Below are positions 15,836 to 24,580 of a stretch of 39,133 nucleotides of DNA, piece after piece. A program made the translations under genes and the position numbers. A model generated the notes under the pieces. The model was not told the origin of the DNA. It worked only from the letters and a program-made list of their open reading frames with translations, and searched no databases. Position 1 is the stretch's first letter. The number at the start of each line of letters is the position of its first letter. The stretch lies in NCBI GenBank assembly GCA_900541985.1, contig UQLX01000021.1:1-39133 (forward strand), given 5' to 3'. Origin of the DNA: an uncultured Blautia sp. GTDB taxonomy: Bacteria; Bacillota; Clostridia; Lachnospirales; Lachnospiraceae.

Positions 15836-17319
15836 GGCTGCTTCCTCCTCTTCAGGCGTAGCTTCTGATCCCCGCGTGCATAAACAGGACGAAACCGGCG
15901 TTTCCGAAACGGCAGACGCAAAATCCCATCACCAGCCTCGCTTACCGGATCTTTTTTTACAAAAGGCAAAAGATACGGCATCCCAAAGCTCAGAAGTCCG
16001 GACAGGTGTGACACAGTAAAATAAATTCCCAGTACGATCCCAAAAATGCCCAGATATCCTCCCAGAAATAAAAACAGATATTTCAATAGACGGAATGCAG
16101 ATGCAAATTCTTCACAGGGAATCACCATACCTCCCAGTGCAGTCAGCGCAACGATCATAACTACAATGGGACTTACCAGATTCGCGGTTACCGCCGCCTG
16201 ACCTACGATCAGTCCTCCTACAATCCCTATGGCATTTCCCAGTGATCCCGGCACCCGGACTCCCGCCTCCCGTATCAGTTCAAAGGACAGCTCCAGAAAT
16301 ACCAGTTCTACCACACTGGAAAACGGAACACCCTCCCTGGCCTCCGCAAAGGAAAGAAGAAGATTTGTAGGAAGAATCTGAGTATGGAAACGGATCACCG
16401 ACAGATACAGTCCCGGAAGAAGAACGGAGAGCAAAAGAGCCAGATATCTCAGAACTCTCAGAAAAGATGCCATCTCAAAGTGATGATACCAGTCTTCACT
16501 GCTTTCCATAAATCCGTTAAAAGAGCTTGGAAGGATCAGCGCATAAGGAGTATTATCACAGATTACCAGAATCTTCCCGTTAAGCAGTTCCTGTGCTGCC
16601 CGATCCGGACGCTCTGTTGTCTGATACTGAGGAAAAGGGGAGTACCAGTTTTCCTCAGTCAGCTGTTCCAGCATCCCGCTGTCCAGAATCCCGTCAATCT
16701 CAAATTCTTCCAGCCGATCCCTGATTTCCTCCAACAGCTCCTCCCGAACCAGATCTTCAATATAAAGAAGCTGGAGCATGGTATTTGACCGGACTCCTGT
16801 GCTCATCTCCACCACCTTCATCCGCGTATCCCTGATCCGTTTCCGTACAAGAGCAGAATTGATTTTTACCGAATCCGAAAAACCTTCTCTGGAACCACGG
16901 AGTACCTTTTCTGTTTCTGCTCCCGACACTCCCATACCGGGATAACCTTTGCTTGAGATTTTCATGGCTCTGTCATAACCATCCATAAAAAAGATGGCAT
17001 TTCCTGCAAGGAGAGCGGCAAAGGCATCTTCCATATTGTCAAATTTCCGCACATCTGCAATTCCCAGACTGTTATTCTTCACAAAGTCCTGTATCTGTTC
17101 CGGTGAAATTTCCCAGAAATGATTGACCATTTTTCCGATAGCAGAATCATCCAGCATCATATTGGAAACAGCCACTTCAATATATACCATAAGACAGTCT
17201 ATCTTTCGGCTGTCTCCCAGACGCATGGGCCGGATCAGGATATCTGCGCAGTTCTCACATCTTTTTCGTATATAAGCTTCATTTTCTTTCAGATTCAGGG
17301 AAATTTTTGTTTTTTCCAT
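15832..17319 (-). CDS. gerAA: Spore germination protein GerAA (A subunit)
   Basis: A 495-residue GerA-family A subunit: a soluble N-terminal domain (1 to about 290, with IRPMRLGDSRKIDCLMVYIE and RDTRMKVVEMSTGVRSNT) and a C-terminal membrane part with about five helices. The Pro-rich membrane segment FLELSFELIREAGVRVPG is diagnostic. It forms the germinant receptor with B and C subunits. The ATG at 17319 is chosen because AGGAGG sits just upstream; a longer frame from 17376 would run through a terminator stem. Its stop overlaps the start of the GerAB-GerAC fusion by 4 nt. Gene symbol is by family; germinant unknown. Confidence 0.9.
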   Translation of the reverse strand: MEKTKISLNLKENEAYIRKRCENCADILIRPMRLGDSRKIDCLMVYIEVAVSNMMLDDSAIGKMVNHFWEISPEQIQDFVKNNSLGIADVRKFDNMEDAFAALLAGNAIFFMDGYDRAMKISSKGYPGMGVSGAETEKVLRGSREGFSDSVKINSALVRKRIRDTRMKVVEMSTGVRSNTMLQLLYIEDLVREELLEEIRDRLEEFEIDGILDSGMLEQLTEENWYSPFPQYQTTERPDRAAQELLNGKILVICDNTPYALILPSSFNGFMESSEDWYHHFEMASFLRVLRYLALLLSVLLPGLYLSVIRFHTQILPTNLLLSFAEAREGVPFSSVVELVFLELSFELIREAGVRVPGSLGNAIGIVGGLIVGQAAVTANLVSPIVVMIVALTALGGMVIPCEEFASAFRLLKYLFLFLGGYLGIFGIVLGIYFTVSHLSGLLSFGMPYLLPFVKKDPVSEAGDGILRLPFRKRRFRPVYARGDQKLRLKRRKQP

Positions 17320-17333
17320 GGGGTCCTCCTGAC

Positions 17334-17364
17334 AAAAAAAGAGAGATACCAGACGTATCCCTCT
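17334..17364 (-). terminator. Terminator/attenuator between gntR and gerAA
   Basis: Minus strand: AGAGGGATAC pairs with GTATCTCTCT (one G-T pair), loop GTCTG, then seven T. It ends gntR transcription about 25 nt past its stop and lies only 5-6 nt before the gerAA ribosome site, leaving no room for a gerAA promoter after it. Confidence 0.85.
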
Positions 17365-17387
17365 TAGAGTAACCATGTTTTTCAGTT

Positions 17388-18089
17388 TTATTTATGTTTG
17401 CCGTTTTTTTCCCGGAACTCCGTTTCTTCCCTGATGGAACGTACGATGGCCTCCCTCTGGTTTTCAATATGACGGAAGGAGATTTCCTGCGCTTTTTTTA
17501 CATCTCGTTCCCGGATTGCCTCATAAATCTCTTCGTGCTCCTTCACCAGAAGATTCCGTGTCTCTTCGTCCTTCAGATACTCTACTCTGTAGCGGTAAAT
17601 CTGTTCTCTCAGATTATTCAGAACCTGATTCAGCCGGCGGTTATCGGAGGATTGATAGATCACCTCATGAAATGCCACATCCGCTTCGGCAAGCTTCACC
17701 AGATTTCCCTCATCCATGGTCTTCTCAAAATGTCTGGCAGCATCCCACAACTGTGCAAGCTGCTCTTCTGTCATCCTGGTACAGGCTTTTTCTATGGAAA
17801 GATTTTCCAGTGCGATACGCACTTCAAGAACATCGTTCAGATCTTTTTCCGTAATATTGGCCACCTGTGCTCCTCTTCTCGGAATCATTACCACAAGACC
17901 TTCCAGTTCCAGCTTTCTCATAGCTTCGCGGACAGGCGTCCTGCTGACTCCCAGTCTCTCTGCCAGCGCAATCTCCATCAGTCTTTCTCCCGGCTTCAGT
18001 TCCCCCTTTAAAATCGCCTTCCGGAGAGTGTTAAATACCACATCTCTCAGAGGCAGGTATTCATTTATATCAACAGAAAAATCATTCAT
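17388..18089 (-). CDS. GntR-family regulator, FadR/FCD subfamily
   Basis: A 233-residue DNA-binding repressor or activator. The winged helix-turn-helix spans about 10-75 (LKPGERLMEIALAERLGVSR, TPVREAMRKLELEGLV), followed by an FCD all-helical effector domain (85-225) that in relatives binds organic acids, often with a metal held by Asp/His residues. The ATG at 18089 follows AAGGAGG. The gene is 40 nt after ispE and is closed by a strong terminator. Its targets cannot be deduced; neither neighbour is a metabolic operon of the usual FadR type. Confidence 0.9.
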   Translation of the reverse strand: MNDFSVDINEYLPLRDVVFNTLRKAILKGELKPGERLMEIALAERLGVSRTPVREAMRKLELEGLVVMIPRRGAQVANITEKDLNDVLEVRIALENLSIEKACTRMTEEQLAQLWDAARHFEKTMDEGNLVKLAEADVAFHEVIYQSSDNRRLNQVLNNLREQIYRYRVEYLKDEETRNLLVKEHEEIYEAIRERDVKKAQEISFRHIENQREAIVRSIREETEFREKNGKHK

Positions 18090-18129
18090 CTTGTGTATTT
18101 CCTCCTTCTTGCCTTTTCCGGATAACCTG

Positions 18130-19002
18130 TTACCTGTCTGGTTCAGGACGATTATATACCTTTGTTGCAAAAACTGTTTTTGCAAGGCTGGTTCTTTTCA
18201 GTGCTGAAGCTGCCGCATTCAGTTTTTCTCTGTCGTCAAAAATTCCAAATACTGTCGGGCCGCTTCCGCTCATCATTGCCTTCAGCGCGCCCCTTTCCTC
18301 CATGAAATCTATGATCTCACGGATTACCGGATATTTTCCAATGATTCCCGGTTCGAATACATTGACCATTCCTGAGGTCATTCCATAAAGATCCCCCGCC
18401 TCAATGCTGCGTATCATGCCGTCAATATCAGGTCGTTTCTCTATGGCGTCAAGATTCAGATTTTCATAAGCTGTTTTGGTGGAAACATTAATGCCCGGTT
18501 TCCCGATCAGTACATAAAATTCCGGTACAGGAGGAAGCGGTGTCAGCTTTTCACCGATTCCTTCCGCAAGGGCAGTTCCACGCATGATACAGTAAGGCAC
18601 ATCCGCCCCGATCCGTACAGCTCTTTCCATCAGTTCTTCCTGGCTTAAACCCAGATGGAACAGACGGTTCACTCCCACAAAGGCTGCTGCTGCATCCGAA
18701 CTTCCTCCTGCCATTCCGGCTGCCACAGGAATGGATTTGGAAAGCCTCATGGAAAGACCTTCTTTTACCTGAAATTCATCCATCAGAAGCTCCGCTGCCC
18801 TGTAGACAAGATTTCTGCTGTCTGAAGGTACATAAGGCAGATTTGTGGAAAGAGTGATTCCCGGTGACTGTCTTTTACGGATCTCCAGCATGTCATACAT
18901 TTTAATCGTCTGCATGATCATGCGGACCTCATGATACCCGTCCTCTCTTCTGCGGATCACATCAAGGCCAAGATTAATTTTTGCCATTGCTCTCAGGCGC
19001 AT
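18130..19002 (-). CDS. ispE: 4-diphosphocytidyl-2-C-methyl-D-erythritol kinase
   Basis: A 290-residue GHMP kinase of the MEP isoprenoid pathway; it phosphorylates CDP-ME at the 2-hydroxyl. Motifs: AKINLGLDV (Lys8, start of the fold), the GHMP ATP loop PVAAGMAGGSSDAAAAF at about 92-108, and the C-terminal MMSGSGPTVFGIF. Length is typical. The start is MRLRAMAKINL with GAGGGA upstream. It is followed by gntR after 40 nt and preceded by sipL after 99 nt, an order resembling that of sporulating clostridia, where sipL and ispE are near neighbours. Confidence 0.96.
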   Translation of the reverse strand: MRLRAMAKINLGLDVIRRREDGYHEVRMIMQTIKMYDMLEIRKRQSPGITLSTNLPYVPSDSRNLVYRAAELLMDEFQVKEGLSMRLSKSIPVAAGMAGGSSDAAAAFVGVNRLFHLGLSQEELMERAVRIGADVPYCIMRGTALAEGIGEKLTPLPPVPEFYVLIGKPGINVSTKTAYENLNLDAIEKRPDIDGMIRSIEAGDLYGMTSGMVNVFEPGIIGKYPVIREIIDFMEERGALKAMMSGSGPTVFGIFDDREKLNAAASALKRTSLAKTVFATKVYNRPEPDR

Positions 19003-19059
19003 ACGCTATCCCTCTATTCTTTCGTGTTTTATAAGTGTCTTCTGTACTTTGTATACATT

Positions 19060-19078
19060 ATTTAAAATTATTTTAAAT
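19060..19078. repeat. 19-bp AT palindrome upstream of ispE
   Basis: ATTTAAAAT-T-ATTTTAAAT is a perfect dyad of 9 bp arms in the 99-nt gap between the sipL stop and ispE. Being pure A/T it may be a chance feature or a regulator-binding site near the ispE promoter. There is no T-tract on either side that would make it an obvious terminator. Confidence 0.4.
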
Positions 19079-19101
19079 GATTTTTACATGAATTTCAATA
19101 G

Positions 19102-20658
19102 CTATTCCTCCACTTTTTTGACCAGAAGAAGCGGCTGTCCCGAAGAAATCTCTTCACTCTCCAGTTCATTCATCCTGCATATTTCTTCTGTTGTCGTATA
19201 GAATTTTTTTGCAATCTCCCACAGAGTATCTTCCGGCTTTGTCATATACACAGTAATTCCCGGAAGCGCTCTGACCTTTTCCATGTCAAGCGGCTGTTCT
19301 TCTACTCTGTCAATGATCAGTTCCCTGTGGCATCCGGCAACAAGAAGGTTCAGGCTGACGGTTCCCTTGATCTCAATTTCACTGCTGTCCACCATGGATG
19401 TAGAAAGCTGCTCCAGATCCGCATGGAGACAGCAGACACTTTCTTCGGTAATCCCCTGTGCCTCTACTACATGACGGAAAGGAAGAATCGTTTCTGCTGA
19501 ATAAAACGGCATTTCGTCATTCCCTATAATATAAAGGATCTTCATGCAGACAATTCCCTCTGCCTGAAGTCCGTTTTCCACAATCTCAGTCTTATCCACC
19601 TTGACTTTTCCCCAGCTGTGACAGATTTGCAGGATTCTTCCCTGTGTTTCTTTCATCTCAAGCCTGTGGCTGATTCTGCATTTGGAAAAATTCCTTACCA
19701 GAAGGCTTTCCAGATTTTCAGTTTTGCCCTTTGGAATACAATGGCGAAACGGCGTATACACATCAAGGATTACCTCATGCTCTTCCTCCCGGTAAAGTTT
19801 CATATTAATTTCCAGTACCACATCTGCCAGAAGTACACGCTCTTCTCCGTCCGCATCCGGTTTTACCTCTACCGACTGGTTGAGCACGGAAGCCTCCATA
19901 TCCGGAATCATGTCCGGAGTACAGCCCGCACACTCCACCTCTCCGGAAAAAGGCACGGAATATTCCAGCCACTGTATCGTACCGTCTTCATCATCTCCTG
20001 TATAAATCACAAAGACAAACAGCTCGCCTCTGGCTTTTATCCGGTTCTCCTCCGGTCGGAGATCCAGCCCCCGTACTTCTGTGGTATGCCACAAAAGTTC
20101 TGCTACATTTGGTTTATTTGCGGCTATCGTAATCTCTTCTTTTTTACGCAGTGTATCTTTTTTATGTACGGCAAGGCTCATAAGCCGCATGTTTTTTTTC
20201 CTGACAGAAACGGAAGAATCATCCACAGATACCGGAAGGCGGATTCCTGCCAGCTCATCCACTACTGCAAAAAAGGTAACTACCGCTTTGATATTCAGTT
20301 TTCTGGAATGAATCATATGGATACTCAGATCCTCAATCTCCCACTTCAGGCATATTTTATCTCCACCTGCAATCCCGTCCAGATTCAGAGTTTCTTCCAT
20401 AGGAAGTCTGGCAGAAAGACACTTTACTTTTCCCTCCTCTTCTGCCACATAAAGCAGATCCACATCCAGATTTCCTTTTACAAAAGCGTGACCTTCATTC
20501 AGACGCACCTCTTCCACAGATACCTGCCCTTTGTTCTGAATCATTCTTCCTATATCCGGCTTTACATCCGGAACATTATAATCCGCATCAAAAGTCACCT
20601 GACTTGTGGCGCGGCTTTTTACCCTGAGCATCTGGATATCTTCTTTTTTTAATTCCAT
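19102..20658 (-). CDS. sipL: SipL-like spore coat morphogenesis protein (DUF3794 + LysM)
   Basis: A 518-residue protein with repeated DUF3794 domains (about 15-150, 180-300, 320-445) and a C-terminal LysM domain (about 470-516, TVYMTKPEDTLWEIAKKFY ... GQPLLLV). This domain order and length match SipL of Clostridioides difficile, the SpoVID-like partner that docks SpoIVA to the forespore via its LysM domain. DUF3794 alone is less specific. No signal peptide, as expected for a mother-cell protein. It sits between a lipoprotein gene (17 nt upstream) and ispE. Confidence 0.85.
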   Translation of the reverse strand: MELKKEDIQMLRVKSRATSQVTFDADYNVPDVKPDIGRMIQNKGQVSVEEVRLNEGHAFVKGNLDVDLLYVAEEEGKVKCLSARLPMEETLNLDGIAGGDKICLKWEIEDLSIHMIHSRKLNIKAVVTFFAVVDELAGIRLPVSVDDSSVSVRKKNMRLMSLAVHKKDTLRKKEEITIAANKPNVAELLWHTTEVRGLDLRPEENRIKARGELFVFVIYTGDDEDGTIQWLEYSVPFSGEVECAGCTPDMIPDMEASVLNQSVEVKPDADGEERVLLADVVLEINMKLYREEEHEVILDVYTPFRHCIPKGKTENLESLLVRNFSKCRISHRLEMKETQGRILQICHSWGKVKVDKTEIVENGLQAEGIVCMKILYIIGNDEMPFYSAETILPFRHVVEAQGITEESVCCLHADLEQLSTSMVDSSEIEIKGTVSLNLLVAGCHRELIIDRVEEQPLDMEKVRALPGITVYMTKPEDTLWEIAKKFYTTTEEICRMNELESEEISSGQPLLLVKKVEE

Positions 20659-20675
20659 TTCCTTTCCCCCTGTTA

Positions 20676-21080
20676 TTACTGAAACTGTACCGGTGCTGCC
20701 CGATACTCCATTTTTATTGCTATATACGGATAAGATGGTGTTCCTCCCTGCTCTTCCGGAGATGGTCCTTTCAGTTCCGTTTTAAAAAATATCGCTGTCG
20801 AAGAAGCAGAAACCTCCTTTACACAGATACTGTAACCACCGCTCAGCTGCCTTCCATACCCCCGGATCAGATACAGGTTCTCCCCGCTCTGATAAGTCAG
20901 CCGGAACTCCTCTGCTTTTTTTTCCTCTACCATTTTCCGTGCTTCCTCCGGAAGCTGTCCCGGTTCAACAAGTGTATACGAAAGAGGTTTCCTGTCCTCT
21001 TCCTCAATCCGTACCAGACGGCATCCGGCCAGATTTACCATAAACAGCATAAGCAAAAGAAGAGAGGCTGTTTTTTTCAT
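20676..21080 (-). CDS. Small lipoprotein with PrcB-C-like domain
   Basis: A 134-residue exported lipoprotein: signal peptide with lipobox NLAGC (Cys20), then a short beta-rich domain with TGG-like turns (QLSGGYSICVKEV) and an alternating strand ending PYIAIKMEY. The pattern fits the PrcB C-terminal domain, found in lipoproteins linked to proteases in spirochaetes and many Firmicutes. Function here is unknown. It begins the likely operon with sipL 17 nt downstream, so a sporulation or envelope role is possible. Confidence 0.7.
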   Translation of the reverse strand: MKKTASLLLLMLFMVNLAGCRLVRIEEEDRKPLSYTLVEPGQLPEEARKMVEEKKAEEFRLTYQSGENLYLIRGYGRQLSGGYSICVKEVSASSTAIFFKTELKGPSPEEQGGTPSYPYIAIKMEYRAAPVQFQ

Positions 21081-21136
21081 CCTGTCCCCCTGATCCGCTC
21101 CTTGATAAGTATTCTATGTAATTGTCAAAAGATTTA

Positions 21137-21165
21137 TTGCAAGTATTTTCTAAAATTTGTATAAT
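21137..21165 (+). promoter_or_regulatory. plsC promoter
   Basis: TTGCAA (21137-21142), 17-bp spacer, TATAAT (21160-21165) in the gap between the divergent lipoprotein and acyltransferase genes. Confidence 0.8.
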
Positions 21166-21221
21166 GGTACTATTAACGCGGAAAATCCATCAGATCTGCG
21201 ATATATGAAAGAGGTATGATT

Positions 21222-21962
21222 ATGATCCGTTTTATACTTGTCGCCATCATAGTGATTGGCTTTCTGATCCTTTCCATTCCGGTTCTTATTATCGAATGGA
21301 TCATCGGAAAATTTTCTCCCATGACAAAAGACATCAGTTCACTCCGGATAGTCCAGGGTGCCTTCAAATTTATCCTGTGGGTTGCCGGAACCAGGGTCAC
21401 AGTCATTGGAGAAGAAAATGTTCCAAAAGACACTCCGGTTCTTTACATCGGAAATCACAGAAGCTATTTTGATATCCTTCTTACCTACAGCCGCTGCCCT
21501 ATCCGTACCGGCTATATTGCAAAAAAAGAAATGGAAAAGATCCCGCTTCTGTCCAACTGGATGAAGTATCTCCACTGTCTGTTCCTTGACCGTAAGGACA
21601 TCAAGCAGGGACTGAAGACCATCCTGACTGCCATTGACAAAATCAAATCCGGAATTTCCATCTGCATCTTTCCGGAAGGAACCAGAAACAAGGCACAGGA
21701 TGAGACAGAACTTCTTCCCTTCCACGAAGGAAGCTTTAAGATTGCCAGCAAATCCGGCTGTCCCATTATTCCCATTGCCATGAATCATACCGCAGAAATC
21801 TTTGAGGCACATTTTCCAAAGATCAAACCCTGTCATGTAATAGTGGAATACTGTAAACCTGTTTATGTAAAAGAACTGGACAAAAACGATCAGAGACATC
21901 TTGGAGAATATACACAGAAGATCATTCTGGAAACCATAGAAAAAAACAAACATCTGGTATAA
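21222..21962 (+). CDS. plsC: 1-acyl-sn-glycerol-3-phosphate acyltransferase
   Basis: A 246-residue membrane-bound acyltransferase that makes phosphatidic acid. One N-terminal membrane helix (about 3-27) precedes the LPLAT domain. The catalytic HX4D is NHRSYFD (His79, Asp84), and the glycerophosphate-binding motif is FPEGTRNK (about 150-157). The second ATG at 21222 is chosen since GAAAGAGG is 7 nt before it but only 1 nt before the first ATG (21216). It ends 3 nt from the convergent spmB stop with no terminator between them. Confidence 0.93.
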   Translation: MIRFILVAIIVIGFLILSIPVLIIEWIIGKFSPMTKDISSLRIVQGAFKFILWVAGTRVTVIGEENVPKDTPVLYIGNHRSYFDILLTYSRCPIRTGYIAKKEMEKIPLLSNWMKYLHCLFLDRKDIKQGLKTILTAIDKIKSGISICIFPEGTRNKAQDETELLPFHEGSFKIASKSGCPIIPIAMNHTAEIFEAHFPKIKPCHVIVEYCKPVYVKELDKNDQRHLGEYTQKIILETIEKNKHLV

Positions 21963-21965
21963 TTT

Positions 21966-22493
21966 TCACATCAGGCAGGTAACAATCCATACTGACGCAA
22001 TTATCCCTGCGGTTGAGGCAATCAACGCACCTGCAAGAGTATATCTTGTTTTTTGTATTCCCACAGAGCCAAAATAAACACTCATACAGTAAAACACGCT
22101 TTCTGTGGCGCTGAGCATTATCCCTGCCATTAACCCCACCGGAGAATCGGCTCCGGATTCTTTGAATATATCCAGAAGCAGCCCTGTTGCCGCGCTGGAA
22201 GAAAATAGTCTTACAAGTCCAAGAGGAACAATCTGCGGCGGGATTCCCGCCGCAGTTGTTATCTTTCCAAGTAACTTTCCCAGAAAATCCAGAAACCCCG
22301 ACGCTCTTAGAACTCCCACTGCTGTCATTAATCCTACAAGGACCGGAACAAGTCCTCCTACCGTCTTTAAGCCTTCTTTTGCCCCCTCCAGGAAGTCACT
22401 GTATATATCTCTTTTTGCCAAAATCCCATAGCCTATCACGTAAAGCAAAAGAAAAGGTATCATAAACTGTGAAATATAGGAAAGAAACTTCAT
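21966..22493 (-). CDS. spmB: Spore maturation protein B (nucleoside-recognition fold)
   Basis: A 175-residue membrane protein with about five helices, of the SpmB/nucleoside-recognition-domain family. Landmarks are the N-terminal DIYSDFLEGAKEG, the LVPVLVGLMTAVGVLR helix and the LRLFSSSAATG-type loop (VRLFSSSAATGLL). SpmA and SpmB contribute to dehydration of the spore core. It is normally right after spmA; here spmA lies about 5.9 kb away across accessory genes. The start at 22493 is 43 nt from the stop of the Rpn pseudogene. Confidence 0.93.
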   Translation of the reverse strand: MKFLSYISQFMIPFLLLYVIGYGILAKRDIYSDFLEGAKEGLKTVGGLVPVLVGLMTAVGVLRASGFLDFLGKLLGKITTAAGIPPQIVPLGLVRLFSSSAATGLLLDIFKESGADSPVGLMAGIMLSATESVFYCMSVYFGSVGIQKTRYTLAGALIASTAGIIASVWIVTCLM

Positions 22494-22536
22494 TTTTTCT
22501 CCCGTATTTCTGTTTATGATACCTTATGAAACAGAT

Positions 22537-23399
22537 TTATGATTTATGTCTTTCTATCTTTTGGATCTCATCTACAGGGACATCCGTCATATCAGAGATT
22601 TCTTCATAGGTAAATTGTTTCTTTGCCAAAAGCTTCCTTACAAATTCTCTTTTTGCGAATTCACGCCCCTCTTCACGGCCTTCCTCTTTCAGATCTTCCA
22701 ACGCTTTACACATATTGATCTCCTCCTCTTTTTCGTTGATCTTAAACTCACTGCCTGTTATAACCTTTATCACCTGACTGGCTTTCTGCTCTGCAGACAA
22801 AAATCGTGGATCTGGAGAAATAAGGTTGATTCTGTAATCCGGGATGTAAGGGAGAAGCGCCGGTTCCCTGATATCCATCATATCATGGATTCCTGCCGGA
22901 CCATCCCATTTATCCGGTCCAAAATACAATACCAGGGTAATAACAGGAATCAGCCTGTCTTCTTTATAAAAACCTGAAAGAAATTCCCCGGAACTTATCT
23001 TTTGTAAAAAATTCTTCCCATGATTTTTCCTGCATTCATATGCCGCCTGTGCTCCCGGAAAATTTTATCTACCTGAGAGGCATACTCCATAGAATCATAG
23101 AGCATATTTTTTACCGGCATGGCATAATGGATCTCAGACTGATCCTCCACTCCCAGAAGGAGATACGCAGTATCCCTATCCTGCATGGCTGCCAGATACT
23201 TGAAGTTATCACGAAATCTCTGGATCGGATATATCTTACCATCTACTCCATAGGGAAGGGCAATCTCCGCAGTACCCAATGGATAGAGATCTTCCGGAGA
23301 GATTACCTGCTTTCCGTGATAGATAAAATAATTAAACGCATCTGCAAAAATCCTTGGATCGTTCATATAATCTTTTGTAATCGTATCTTTTTTACCCAA
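22537..23399 (-). pseudogene. Rpn-family recombination-promoting nuclease/transposase, frameshifted
   Basis: Two adjoining frames together make one Rpn (PD-(D/E)XK, 'putative transposase') protein. The 5' part starts from TTG 23399 (GKKDTITKDYM) and holds YLLLGVEDQ and YAMPVKNMLYDSMEYA. It stops at 22995. The next frame continues directly with SGEFLSGFYKEDRLIPVITLVLYFG and a C-terminal coiled, basic tail (EEGREEGREFAKREF). A one-base shift in a run of T/A around 22990-23000 separates them. The expected intact length is about 285-290 residues, so the rest is complete. TTG has AGGTGGTGA upstream. These proteins promote RecA-independent recombination. It could be a true pseudogene or a sequencing error in a homopolymer. 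Confidence 0.8.
22721..22774 (-). repeat. Rpn internal segment, donor copy of fossil at 24458
   Basis: This 54-nt piece of the Rpn C-terminal region (coding KVITGSEFKINEKEEE) matches 24458-24511 at 51 of 54 positions. It ends with TTTATCACC, which is also found at the Rpn start (23401-23409). Confidence 0.85.
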
Positions 23400-23400
23400 T

Positions 23401-23428
23401 TTTATCACCACCTGCTAAGATTTTCAGC
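23401..23428 (-). repeat. Rpn 5' flank, donor copy of fossil at 24503
   Basis: This 28-nt stretch carrying the Rpn ribosome-site region matches 24503-24530 at 27 of 28 positions and starts with the same TTTATCACC nonamer as the internal segment. Confidence 0.85.
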
Positions 23429-23501
23429 TGCTTCCATTCTTTCGATCGGGATTTTGTTTATGGAAGTTTATCTTAAGTAAATGGCAACATAAAAAGTTCT
23501 G

Positions 23502-23552
23502 ACTTTATGGTAACATAATGTGCTATGCAAAACAATTAAATAACCATAAAGT
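23502..23552. repeat. Inverted repeat in AT-rich gap
   Basis: ACTTTATGGT (23502-23511) and ACCATAAAGT (23543-23552) are perfect 10-bp inverted arms 31 nt apart, in the 180-nt gap between the Rpn pseudogene and the S66 remnant. A minus-strand promoter-like pair (TTGCAT, 17 nt, TAAAGT) overlaps it and could serve the Rpn gene. Operator or mobile-element scar are both possible. Confidence 0.5.
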
Positions 23553-23578
23553 TTTGCTTATTGTTATAATATTTTTAT

Positions 23579-24450
23579 TCACTCCAGAGGACTTTCCAAC
23601 AGGGAAACTCTTTTCTTCTCCGCATCCAGCTTTACCTGACAGCCAATAGGCAAAGTAAACATGGGGTGGGTATGACAGCAGTCAAATTCTGCCAGAATCG
23701 GAATTTCTGTTTCGCCCAGCACCTCCTGCAGAATCTCATACGGTTTTCTTCCTGTTCCATTATCATCAAATTTTTCATGTTTTCCCAGAATAATCCCGCT
23801 TACCCTGTCTAATACTCCTGCAAGCTTCAGCAATGAGAAGGACCGCTCAATGGTACAGGCATCTTTCAGGGAATCTTCTATAAATAAAATATCCCCTTTT
23901 TTTATCTCAGGCATATATTCTGTACCAAAAAATCCCTCCATGGTATTCAAATTTCCACCGATCAGTCTTCCCTGGCATACTCCCGGTTTTACGCATATCC
24001 AGTCATTTTTGTACTGTTCTTTTGAACGGTTCTGTTCATCCCATTTAATCACTTCATCCGTCCAGAACTCCGGCATCTGATAATCATAAGGACAGGTTAT
24101 CTCACTCTTTATCATGGATTCAAAATACTTAAATGTCCAATCCACAAAAGGCGGTAATTCCCCGAAGGAAGAGGCTGCCGCAGGTCCATAGAATGTTACC
24201 AGACCTGTTTTTGCATAAACAGCAAGAAGCAAAGCCGTAGTATCAGAATACCCCATAATGATTTTCGGATGTTTTTTCAGATATTCATAATCAATATACG
24301 GAAGAATGGAATTTGTATTGTTCCCTCCGATAGAAGCCATCAAAATCTGAACCTTTTCGTTATATAAAAGCTGATTAAATTCCTGCGCCCGCTCCTGAAT
24401 AGTTCCTGATCTGTAAGAATCCTGTTTTCTGTACAAACTCCCATTTACAA
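23579..24450 (-). pseudogene. S66 LD-carboxypeptidase (LdcA/MccF-like), 5'-truncated
   Basis: The reading frame (open to 24556) codes an S66 serine carboxypeptidase from about GSLYRKQDSYRSG to its natural end. The Ser-Glu-His triad is kept: Ser in IMGYSDTT, Glu in ILFIEDS, His in CCHTHPMF. Relatives have about 50 more N-terminal residues (first beta-alpha units), which are missing. The upstream frame instead translates Rpn-derived DNA (ILAGGDKGYN, QRKRGGYE). S66 enzymes cleave LD-linked tetrapeptides of peptidoglycan in recycling, or detoxify microcin C. Without the N-terminal strand the protein is unlikely to fold normally. No proper start codon with a ribosome site exists before the homologous part. 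Confidence 0.8.
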
Positions 24451-24457
24451 TTTCATA

Positions 24458-24530
24458 TCCTCCTCTTTTTCGTTGATCCCAAACTCGCTGCCTGTTATAA
24501 CCTTTATCACCACCTGCTAATATTTTCAGC
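24458..24530 (-). mobile_element. Collapsed Rpn gene fossil at the S66 5' end
   Basis: Positions 24458-24511 match the Rpn internal segment 22721-22774, and 24503-24530 match the Rpn 5' flank 23401-23428. They meet at the shared nonamer TTTATCACC, exactly as expected if about 0.6 kb between two copies of that nonamer was lost from a second Rpn gene. The fossil replaces the 5' end of the S66 peptidase gene. Confidence 0.75.
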
Positions 24531-24580
24531 ATAGCACAATAAAATAGGTAAAACAATGTGTTTCTGTAACGATATTATTA

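Noticed and set aside
24458..24556. N-terminal extension of a functional S66 peptidase
   Set aside because: The extension is translated Rpn-derived DNA, not family sequence.
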